A stretch of 13,960 nt of DNA, taken from an uncultured Actinomycetes bacterium. GTDB lineage: Bacteria; Actinomycetota; Actinomycetes; Nanopelagicales; Nanopelagicaceae. This document shows, piece after piece, positions 8,211 to 13,960 of this stretch (positions are counted from its first letter, which is position 1; every line of letters starts with the position of its first letter). Below the pieces are notes generated by a model that worked only from the letters and a program-made list of their open reading frames with translations, searched no databases and was not told the origin of the DNA. The stretch covers positions 1-13,960 of the forward strand of contig CAJAFH010000044.1 in NCBI GenBank assembly GCA_903939005.1, read 5' to 3'. Made by a program: the position numbers and the translations under genes.

Positions 8211-9749
8211 ATGCGATCTGACGGCACCCATAAAGCGCATTCCTTAGCGCTACGAGTAGTTCTTTCCACCATTTTTCTTTCGCTGGTTGTAGTTTCAATT
8301 ACTGGTTCAACGCTTTATTCCAGACTTTCAACGGGTATCAAGCAAGTAAATGTAGATACCGCGGTTATTGAGGCTCGCTCAACTATCTTTAGTGCCCAGT
8401 ATCGCTTGGCCATTGCATCCGGCAGTCCAGCCGATTCAGTTCGAGATATTTTTAGTGCAGTAATTACATCTGCCACGACAGTAGGCTCGAATGAAAGTGG
8501 CCGCGAAGTTGTAATTCTGCAGGTACCAGGAACTGCAATTGGTAAATCCAACTATGAGATTAGTTCTAATTTAGTTTCAAACAGTTCGATTCCAGAATAC
8601 CTGCGCGCTAAAGTGCAAAACTCAGAAAACATAGAATCGTCATATGTGCGAATAGAATATGCCGGCGCTAATTCAGTTGATGGCTTTGCGGTAGGACAGC
8701 GAATCAGTATTCCCAATGATGGTGACTACGAGATGTACGTTCTGTTTAGTTTGGCAGATCAAGCTGCAACCTTGGCGTTAATTAGTAATTCCCTTTATCT
8801 AACCGGGCTAGCACTGATTATTCTGATTGGACTAATTATTTGGATTGTGGTTCGACAAGTTGTGAAACCAGTTCGTGATGCAGTACGAATCTCACAACAA
8901 TTCACCGAAGGTGATTTTAGCCAACGCATGCAGGTAAAGAGCAATGATGAAATTGCTAGCCTCGGAAATGCCTTTAACGCCATGGCTGAGTCGCTAGAGA
9001 AACAGATTGCGCGGCTTGAGAATTTGTCTCGAGTACAGCAGCGATTTGTTTCAGACGTTTCGCATGAGTTGCGTACTCCGTTAACGACCCTACGCATGGC
9101 ATCTGAAGTAATTCACAATGCTCGCGAAGGCTTTGATCCGGTAATCGCTCGTAGCTCTGAGTTATTGATCGGACAGATTGATCGCTTTGAGCGGTTACTT
9201 GAAGATCTACTTGAGATTAGCCGTTTTGATGCTGAAGTAGCGGTTCTTGAAGCAGTTGAATTCGATATCTGTGGCTCGCTAGAGCGCTGTATTGCTGACC
9301 TTTCGCTAGTTGCTAAAGAAAACGGGATTGATATCAATCTAAATCGACCTCGTGATTCAGTGTTTATAAACGGAGATATTCGTCGAGTTGAGCGTGTAAT
9401 CCGAAATCTGTTAAGTAATGCAATAGATCACGCTGAAGGCAAGCCAGTTGAAGTTCGCATAATGGCTTCGGCCGAGGATGTTGCTATTGGGGTTCGTGAT
9501 CACGGTGTTGGCATCGAACCAAGGTTACTCAATCGTGTTTTTGATCGTTTCTGGCGAGCCGATCCATCTCGCGCTCGAACTCGTGGCGGAACCGGTTTAG
9601 GTTTATCAATCGCGCTTGAAGATGCTCGTTTGCACAATGGCGAACTCGAGGCATGGGGAGAGCTTGGCAAAGGCGCTCACTTTGTTCTTTATCTACCTAG
9701 ACGTGCCGGCGATCAATTGCAATCACGATTGATTTCGCTAAAAGGTTAA
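8211..9749 (+). CDS. mtrB: Sensor histidine kinase MtrB
   Basis: A 512-residue membrane kinase, the partner of MtrA. Membrane helices at about 12-34 and 194-215 flank an extracytoplasmic sensor region of about 160 residues. A HAMP domain follows (about 216-268), then HisKA with the phosphorylated H285 in FVSDVSHELRTPL, and a HATPase domain with N403 (RNLLSNAIDHA), G1 box DHGVG (430-434), F-box VFDRFWRAD and G2 box GGTGLGLS (459-466). The stretch ALEDARLHNGELEAWGE matches the MtrB signature. Its ATG directly follows the mtrA stop (TAAATG), implying fixed stoichiometry. In most actinobacteria the next gene encodes the lipoprotein LpqB, which modulates MtrB; here it is absent and a ComF gene follows after 56 nt. 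Confidence 0.93.
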   Translation: MRSDGTHKAHSLALRVVLSTIFLSLVVVSITGSTLYSRLSTGIKQVNVDTAVIEARSTIFSAQYRLAIASGSPADSVRDIFSAVITSATTVGSNESGREVVILQVPGTAIGKSNYEISSNLVSNSSIPEYLRAKVQNSENIESSYVRIEYAGANSVDGFAVGQRISIPNDGDYEMYVLFSLADQAATLALISNSLYLTGLALIILIGLIIWIVVRQVVKPVRDAVRISQQFTEGDFSQRMQVKSNDEIASLGNAFNAMAESLEKQIARLENLSRVQQRFVSDVSHELRTPLTTLRMASEVIHNAREGFDPVIARSSELLIGQIDRFERLLEDLLEISRFDAEVAVLEAVEFDICGSLERCIADLSLVAKENGIDINLNRPRDSVFINGDIRRVERVIRNLLSNAIDHAEGKPVEVRIMASAEDVAIGVRDHGVGIEPRLLNRVFDRFWRADPSRARTRGGTGLGLSIALEDARLHNGELEAWGELGKGAHFVLYLPRRAGDQLQSRLISLKG

Positions 9750-9800
9750 CCACATTTAATTTTTTCGCTCGAAAATCAAGCGTTAAAAATGCTTAACCTT
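9742..9800. repeat. 8-bp perfect inverted repeat bracketing the mtrB-comF junction
   Basis: AAGGTTAA (9742-9749, containing the mtrB stop) is the exact reverse complement of TTAACCTT (9793-9800), 6 nt before the comF start. Between them CGCT (9766-9769) can pair with AGCG (9779-9782), and T-runs face A-runs, giving a possible branched or extended hairpin. It may serve as an mtrB transcript end or lower comF expression. AT-rich sequence makes chance pairing fairly likely. Confidence 0.35.
9794..9799 (+). promoter_or_regulatory. Putative -10 element for leaderless comF-family transcript
   Basis: TAACCT fits TANNNT and ends 6 nt before the ATG at 9806, so the mRNA could start at the start codon. 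There is no Shine-Dalgarno-like sequence in front of this ATG. No good -35 box is seen. The element overlaps the 3' arm of the 8-bp inverted repeat. Confidence 0.35.
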
Positions 9801-9805
9801 CTCGC

Positions 9806-10453
9806 ATGCGTTTATTCTCAGATTTTAAATATTTACTTTTCCCAACTAGATGCTTTGGCTGTCGTGAACTTGGTTACTCAATTTGCTCGCAATGTCGCAA
9901 GCTCTGGAATCCGCATCTATATAAAAGTAGAATTCTTGACTTAGCTGTATATTCAGCGATTCCTTATTCTCCAGTTGCGAAAAATATCTTGCTATCTGCG
10001 AAAGAGCAGAGTATAAAGTCTGCAGATCAGTTAGTTAAGATTGCCTTGAGCGCATCTTTACAAGAGCTATTTCAGAAACATGCCAGCTGCGCATTAGTTC
10101 CGATTCCATCAAGGCGCTCTTCTAACCGACGACGTGGACGTGACTTCATAAACGAATTGGCTATATCGGTAGCTAAAGACTTTGGAGTAGCAGTTTTGCC
10201 TCTGCTAGAACATCAGAGAATTATTCGTGATCAAAGTAAATTAAATATTGCCGGGCGGCGTGAGAACTTGGCAATGGCGCTCTCGGTAAAACCTTCGTTC
10301 CACAGGAATTATTCAGGCGAAAACGTGGTTATTTTGGATGATCTGATAACGACCGGAGCGACGATCAACGAGGCAAATCGCGCCTTAACTAGGGGCGGAT
10401 TTAAGGTGCAGGCGGCTGCGACGGCTTGCGTGGCGCTGCGCAGGCTCGAATAA
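9806..10453 (+). CDS. ComF family protein (type I phosphoribosyltransferase domain)
   Basis: A 215-residue soluble protein with the ComF layout. An N-terminal zinc finger has C16, C19, C27 and C30 (FPTRCFGC and SICSQC). The central segment PIPSRRSSNRRRGRD (100-114) and RDQSKL (141-146) are characteristic. The PRPP-binding loop VVILDDLITTGAT (174-186) is intact. In competent bacteria ComF helps take up transforming DNA into the cytosol; in many actinobacteria the family is present next to secA with no proven role (Rv3242c in M. tuberculosis). No other competence gene is in view, so the symbol comF is not assigned. The ATG at 9806 gives the usual distance to the zinc finger. AT-rich codons are used more at its start than in its neighbours. 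Confidence 0.88.
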   Translation: MRLFSDFKYLLFPTRCFGCRELGYSICSQCRKLWNPHLYKSRILDLAVYSAIPYSPVAKNILLSAKEQSIKSADQLVKIALSASLQELFQKHASCALVPIPSRRSSNRRRGRDFINELAISVAKDFGVAVLPLLEHQRIIRDQSKLNIAGRRENLAMALSVKPSFHRNYSGENVVILDDLITTGATINEANRALTRGGFKVQAAATACVALRRLE

Positions 10454-10474
10454 CCCCTAAGATTGGGGAGTTAT

Positions 10475-10496
10475 CTGGCAAGTCGGCATCTGCCAG
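10475..10496 (+). promoter_or_regulatory. Hairpin in the comF-secA spacer (secA leader)
   Basis: CTGGCA (10475-10480) pairs perfectly with TGCCAG (10491-10496) around a 10-nt loop. Just upstream, CCCC and GGGG (10454-10457 and 10465-10468) could form a second short stem. No T-run follows, so an intrinsic terminator is not supported. The 93-nt spacer otherwise holds a Shine-Dalgarno AGGG at 10536-10539, 7 nt before the secA ATG. In most actinobacteria the hpf gene lies in this position; no remnant of it is visible. Confidence 0.4.
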
Positions 10497-10546
10497 CTAG
10501 ATCGAAAGCGTCAGCAAAAGTAACTTTGAAAGGTCAGGGTGGCTAA

Positions 10547-13213
10547 ATGGCTGCAATTCTCGATCGGATCATGCGCGCAGGCGAAGGGCGCATCCTAAAA
10601 GAGTTGAGCAAGACCGTAGTCAAAGTTAACTCGTTTGAGGCAGCCACAGTTGCCCTAACTGATGAAGAACTTCGTGCCAAGACCGCTGAATTTAAAGCTC
10701 GTTATGCCAGCGGTGAATCCCTGGATGATTTATTGCCCGAAGCTTTTGCCACTGTTCGCGAAGCGGCAAAGCGCACCCTAGGCCAGCGTCACTATGACGT
10801 GCAGTTGATGGGTGGAGCAGCAATGCACCTAGGAAATATTGCTGAAATGCGCACCGGTGAAGGAAAGACTCTGGTTGCAACTCTCCCTTCATATTTAAAT
10901 GCAATTGCTGGCAAAGGCGTGCACGTTGTAACTGTTAACGATTATCTTGCCGAGCGCGATAGTGAGTGGATGGGCCGTATCCACCGTTTCTTAGGACTAA
11001 CTGTCGGCGTAATTCTCAATAACATGACTCCAGCTGAACGTCGCGATGCATATAACTGCGACATTACTTATGGCACAAATAATGAATTTGGTTTTGATTA
11101 CCTGCGCGACAACATGGCTTGGTCACTTGATGATTGCGTACAACGCGACTATTTCTTTGCTGTAGTTGATGAAGTTGACTCAATTTTAATTGATGAAGCT
11201 CGTACTCCGCTGATTATTTCGGGGCCAGCTGACAAGGCAACTAAGTGGTACGTTGAGTTCGCAAATCTTGTTTTAAAACTAGAGCGCGATGTTCACTACG
11301 AAATTGATGAAAAGAAGAAAACCGTCGGCATCCTTGAAGAGGGCGTAACACGGGTAGAACAGATGCTGCAGATTGAAAACCTTTACGAAGCAGTTAATAC
11401 TCCGATGATTGGTTATTTAAATAATGCAGTGCGCGCGAAAGAGCTTTTCAAGCGCGACAAAGATTATGTAGTAATGAATGGCGAGCTACTAATTGTTGAT
11501 GAGCACACTGGTCGTATGTTGGCTGGTCGTCGCTACAGCGAAGGCTTGCACCAAGCCCTTGAAGCTAAAGAACGCATTGAAATCAAGGATGAAAACCAGA
11601 CTTTGGCAACAATTACATTGCAGAACTATTTCCGCCTCTATAAAACAATTTCCGGCATGACTGGTACTGCAATGACCGAAGCAGCTGAATTTCAGCAGAT
11701 TTACAAGCTTGGCGTTGTGCCGATTCCAACCAACCGCGGCATGGTCCGTATCGATCAGGCAGATTTGGTTTACAAGTCCGAACTTGGCAAATTTAACGCG
11801 GTAGCAAAAGACATTGTGGAACGTCATCGCAAAGGTCAACCTGTCTTGGTTGGAACTGTCAGCGTTGAAAAATCCGAAGAACTTTCAGCAATCCTGCGAA
11901 AATCAGGCGTTGCTCACGAAGTTCTAAATGCTAAGCACCACGAACGCGAAGCCACGATCATTGCTCGCGCAGGTATTAAAGGCGCGGTAACAGTTGCTAC
12001 TAACATGGCAGGTCGCGGTACCGACATCATGCTCGGCGGCAACCCAGAATTCATGGCTGATTTCGAACTACAACGTCGTGGAATTTCACCGGTAGACAAT
12101 GCAGCTGAGTACGAAGCTGCTTGGCCAGCTGAAATTGCTCGCCAAAAAGCAGCTGTAGCAAAAGAGCACGAAGAAGTTATCGCACTCGGTGGCCTGTATG
12201 TACTTGGTACCGAGCGCCACGAATCTCGACGTATTGATAATCAGTTACGTGGTCGTTCTGGTCGTCAAGGCGATCCTGGCGAATCGCGTTTCTATCTTTC
12301 ACTTCAAGATGACTTAATGCGCCGCTTTAATTCCGGCATCGTAGAGCGCGTTTTATCTGCGGCCGGAATTCCAGAGGATGAACCAATCGAATCAAAGATG
12401 GTCAGCAATGCAATTCGTTCGGCTCAGACTCAAGTTGAGGCGCAGAACTTTGAAATTCGTAAGAATGTTTTGAAGTACGACGATGTAATGAACCGTCAAC
12501 GTGAAGTTATTTACGGCGAACGTCGCTTAGTTCTTGAAGGTAAAGATCTTAAGGAACAAGTTATCGAATTTATGCAAGATACATTGGCAGCATATGTTGA
12601 CGCGGCAACAGCATCGGGCTTTGCTGAAGATTGGGATCTCGAGACTCTGTGGAACCACCTCAAAGTTATTTATCCAATCTCATTCGTGCCAGCTGATCTT
12701 GATGCCGAACTTGGTGGCCGAGTAGGGCTAGATGCCGAACTGCTAAAGCATCGCGTTCTAGAAGATTTAGCGAAGGCATATTCAGATCGTGAAAGTGCGC
12801 TGACCTCTGAAGTTACTCGCGAGCTTGAACGTAAAGTTTTGCTTTCAGTCCTTGATCGCAAATGGCGCGAGCATCTCTACGAGATGGATTACCTACAAGA
12901 AGGTATTGGCCTTCGTGCGATGGCTCAGCGCGACCCGTTGGTTGAATACCAGCGCGAAGGTTATGAATTATTCGCAGCCATGATGGATGCAATTAAAGAA
13001 GAGATTGCGGGCTTCCTTTTCAATGTCGAAGTAACTGTTGAATCATCTGAAGTTCAAGCAAAGGGCATTGAAGCTAAACCGGTATCGCCAATTGGATTGC
13101 AATACAGCGCAGCCGATGAAAACGGCAATGCCACGAAAAATGATGTTTCGCGAAATGCGCCCTGCCCTTGTGGTTCTGGAAAGAAGTACAAGCGTTGCCA
13201 CGGCGGCGCTTAA
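10547..13213 (+). CDS. secA: Preprotein translocase ATPase subunit SecA
   Basis: Motor ATPase that drives unfolded preproteins through the SecYEG channel at the inner face of the membrane. All 888 residues are present, somewhat shorter than M. tuberculosis SecA1. Visible elements: the N-terminus [10 protein letters not shown], Walker A MRTGEGKT (101-108), DEAD-like [19 protein letters not shown] (208-226), the preprotein cross-linking region after about 227, [14 protein letters not shown] (485-498) and motif [15 protein letters not shown] (566-578). The scaffold and wing regions follow. The C-terminus carries a complete zinc-binding SEC-C motif with C873, C875, C884 and H885 after a variable linker. 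The ATG at 10547 has an AGGG site 7 nt upstream and matches family starts. Only one SecA is in view; it is presumably the essential copy. Confidence 0.98.
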   Translation: MAAILDRIMRAGEGRILKELSKTVVKVNSFEAATVALTDEELRAKTAEFKARYASGESLDDLLPEAFATVREAAKRTLGQRHYDVQLMGGAAMHLGNIAEMRTGEGKTLVATLPSYLNAIAGKGVHVVTVNDYLAERDSEWMGRIHRFLGLTVGVILNNMTPAERRDAYNCDITYGTNNEFGFDYLRDNMAWSLDDCVQRDYFFAVVDEVDSILIDEARTPLIISGPADKATKWYVEFANLVLKLERDVHYEIDEKKKTVGILEEGVTRVEQMLQIENLYEAVNTPMIGYLNNAVRAKELFKRDKDYVVMNGELLIVDEHTGRMLAGRRYSEGLHQALEAKERIEIKDENQTLATITLQNYFRLYKTISGMTGTAMTEAAEFQQIYKLGVVPIPTNRGMVRIDQADLVYKSELGKFNAVAKDIVERHRKGQPVLVGTVSVEKSEELSAILRKSGVAHEVLNAKHHEREATIIARAGIKGAVTVATNMAGRGTDIMLGGNPEFMADFELQRRGISPVDNAAEYEAAWPAEIARQKAAVAKEHEEVIALGGLYVLGTERHESRRIDNQLRGRSGRQGDPGESRFYLSLQDDLMRRFNSGIVERVLSAAGIPEDEPIESKMVSNAIRSAQTQVEAQNFEIRKNVLKYDDVMNRQREVIYGERRLVLEGKDLKEQVIEFMQDTLAAYVDAATASGFAEDWDLETLWNHLKVIYPISFVPADLDAELGGRVGLDAELLKHRVLEDLAKAYSDRESALTSEVTRELERKVLLSVLDRKWREHLYEMDYLQEGIGLRAMAQRDPLVEYQREGYELFAAMMDAIKEEIAGFLFNVEVTVESSEVQAKGIEAKPVSPIGLQYSAADENGNATKNDVSRNAPCPCGSGKKYKRCHGGA

Positions 13214-13223
13214 TACACCAGAG

Positions 13224-13748
13224 CTAAATCAGAAATAGTTCAGTACATAACCATTTCTGATCGATGCCTTCAAAGCGCATAACCAAGGAACGTAAACGAT
13301 CGCCGTATCTGACTGTTAATACTGATTCTGCAATCCCATCTAACGGCTGATTCACGTGGAGTTTTCTAATTCGGCCGATCTCTTTAACCGAGCCAGTGTC
13401 TGCAACCAACTTGCTATAAATATTCCGATGGGTCCATCTAGCTAATTGCGCAGCCGGACGTTTGCCAGCCCAGATTTCAAGTGCGCTAACGCCATACTTC
13501 AAAGCCCATCCGCTTATTTCGGATAATTCAGTGGCCGATGTTGGCATGGGTGCAAAGTCCGGATCGTATTCATCTCCATATGAAGTCGGAATCAAATACA
13601 ACTTAGCTTTCTGCGGCGCTTCGGCAGGCACAGGGGAGCGAAACAGGTCTAGTACTGGGTGGCCCGGGATCTCATCTTGGCTGCTTGAGATTGGTGAAAA
13701 GGTGATGGTCTTGAAAATGGGTTCAACGGATAAATCGATAGTTGTCAT
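13224..13748 (-). CDS. Rv3235 family protein (DUF6459)
   Basis: A 174-residue protein without a signal peptide or membrane segment. The N-terminal 75 residues are Pro/Ser-rich and probably disordered. The folded part has the family signature WAGKRPAAQLARWTHRNIYS (93-112), then a positively charged segment RIRKLHVNQP and strands ending YGDRLRSLVMRFEG and KWLCTELFLI. Proteins of this family lie next to secA in many actinobacteria (Rv3235 near secA1 in M. tuberculosis); their function is unknown to me. The position next to secA suggests a link to secretion, which is inference only. The ATG at 13748 is preceded by GAAG-type purines inside a palindrome. The + strand frame over the same region (13462-13821) is taken as a shadow. 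Confidence 0.75.
   Translation of the reverse strand: MTTIDLSVEPIFKTITFSPISSSQDEIPGHPVLDLFRSPVPAEAPQKAKLYLIPTSYGDEYDPDFAPMPTSATELSEISGWALKYGVSALEIWAGKRPAAQLARWTHRNIYSKLVADTGSVKEIGRIRKLHVNQPLDGIAESVLTVRYGDRLRSLVMRFEGIDQKWLCTELFLI
13228..13261. terminator. 9-bp inverted repeat at the convergent secA / Rv3235-family junction
   Basis: ATCAGAAAT (13228-13236) is the exact reverse complement of ATTTCTGAT (13253-13261), with a 16-nt loop. It starts 15 nt after the secA stop and lies within the last codons of the opposite-strand gene. Position and symmetry suit a shared bidirectional transcription stop, but neither side has a T-run, so it is not a canonical intrinsic terminator. Only 10 nt separate the two stop codons. 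Confidence 0.45.
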
Positions 13749-13769
13749 AGCTGAAGAATTTCTTCTGCT
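13749..13769. promoter_or_regulatory. Near-perfect 21-bp palindrome abutting the Rv3235-family start codon
   Basis: AGC, one mismatch, GAAGAA, a central T, TTCTTC, one mismatch, GCT: 9 of 10 arm positions pair. It ends exactly one base before the minus-strand ATG. A possible minus-strand -10 (TACCGT, + coordinates 13775-13780) sits just beyond, so the palindrome would fall in the 5' UTR or the start of transcription. It could be an operator or an RNA hairpin that hides the ribosome binding site. Confidence 0.4.
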
Positions 13770-13805
13770 CAGAGACGGTAAATCATTCCTAAGGATTAGC
13801 AGCCC

Positions 13806-13821
13806 TCATCCGAAAGGATGA
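13806..13821 (+). promoter_or_regulatory. Short hairpin with GAAA tetraloop in the divergent spacer
   Basis: TCATCC (13806-13811) and GGATGA (13816-13821) pair perfectly around GAAA, a GNRA-type loop. It lies in the spacer between the minus-strand Rv3235-family gene and the rightmost + strand gene. If transcription of the right gene starts upstream, this would be a leader hairpin. A TANNNT-like TAAATT at 13833-13838 is a possible -10 downstream of it. The role is unknown. Confidence 0.3.
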
Positions 13822-13871
13822 CTGTGGATAAGTAAATTTGAAATGTCCGATCGCACCGTTAGATGCCTTTC

Positions 13872-13960
13872 ATGTCAATCAAAAAATCCAAAATTCAAAC
13901 ACGAGTGCTAATAGCAGCATCTCTGCTAGTCGCATCCATCCTCTCTAGCATCCTAATCTC
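13872..13960 (+). CDS. N-terminus of a membrane or secreted protein (3' partial)
   Basis: Only 29 codons are visible before the window ends. From the ATG at 13872 the protein starts with a basic stretch (MSIKKSKIQTR) followed by a long hydrophobic run (VLIAASLLVASILSSILI), typical of a signal anchor or first membrane helix. An in-frame ATG at 13863 would add three residues. Neither has a clear Shine-Dalgarno. The family cannot be told from this fragment; a sensor kinase, pilus-assembly protein or secreted protein all remain possible. Confidence 0.45.
   Translation, partial: MSIKKSKIQTRVLIAASLLVASILSSILI

Noticed and set aside
7529..9337. Several minus-strand frames over mtrA and mtrB
   Set aside because: Shadows of strongly supported two-component genes, rich in Ser/Arg as expected from antisense of this coding sequence.
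12534..13238. Two short plus-strand frames inside the end of secA
   Set aside because: Out-of-frame readings of secA without recognisable domains or ribosome sites.
13462..13821. Plus-strand frame of 119 codons opposite the Rv3235-family gene
   Set aside because: The minus-strand protein carries a recognisable family signature; the plus-strand product has none and has no ribosome site.
13843..13911. 22-codon frame with a CLSC motif near the right edge
   Set aside because: Very short, overlaps the likely membrane-protein start in another frame, and nothing else supports it.
1..13960. Mobile elements, CRISPR arrays, tRNA/rRNA genes, toxin-antitoxin or defence genes
   Set aside because: Read for on both strands; no transposase, integrase, regular repeat array, cloverleaf or defence motif was seen, and gene order is that of a conserved core region.

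Overview
The window is ordinary chromosomal DNA of an actinobacterium. The gene order follows the conserved actinobacterial block: envelope glycosyltransferase, DUF5719, DUF3499, phosphomannomutase, ahcY, mtrA, mtrB, ComF, secA, then an Rv3235-family gene. Base composition is low for Actinomycetota (mid-40s %GC by eye), intergenic spacers are very short, and several genes normally found between these neighbours are missing. Together this suggests a streamlined low-GC lineage such as the freshwater Nanopelagicales (acI). That placement is inferred from composition and synteny, not from a marker-gene search.

Left part (1-6139, all + strand): a polytopic membrane glycosyltransferase, cut by the left window edge, overlaps by 4 nt a membrane-anchored DUF5719 protein. 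A small Cys/His-rich DUF3499 protein and a phosphomannomutase/phosphoglucomutase follow. The theme is sugar-phosphate supply and envelope glycan assembly.

Middle part (6140-9749): a 106-nt leader with a possible hairpin and a strong Shine-Dalgarno precedes ahcY (S-adenosylhomocysteine hydrolase, of the short archaeal-like type). Its stop codon directly abuts the start of mtrA, and the mtrA stop directly abuts the start of mtrB. SAH recycling and the MtrAB envelope/cell-division two-component system therefore look like one translationally linked unit. tmk and lpqB, the usual neighbours in mycobacteria, are absent.

Right part (9750-13960): a ComF-family phosphoribosyltransferase, then secA with no hpf gene between them. 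An Rv3235-family (DUF6459) gene runs convergently to secA with 10 nt between stop codons, and a 9-bp inverted repeat sits at the junction. Upstream of that gene are a near-perfect 21-bp palindrome and a GNRA-loop hairpin. The start of a probable membrane or secreted protein runs off the right edge.

No mobile element, CRISPR array, tRNA, rRNA, toxin or defence system is visible. No clearly new biological system was found. The points most worth a second look are the glycosyltransferase/DUF5719 pair, the ahcY-mtrAB coupling with an archaeal-like AhcY, the missing partner genes, and several inverted repeats in the short spacers.
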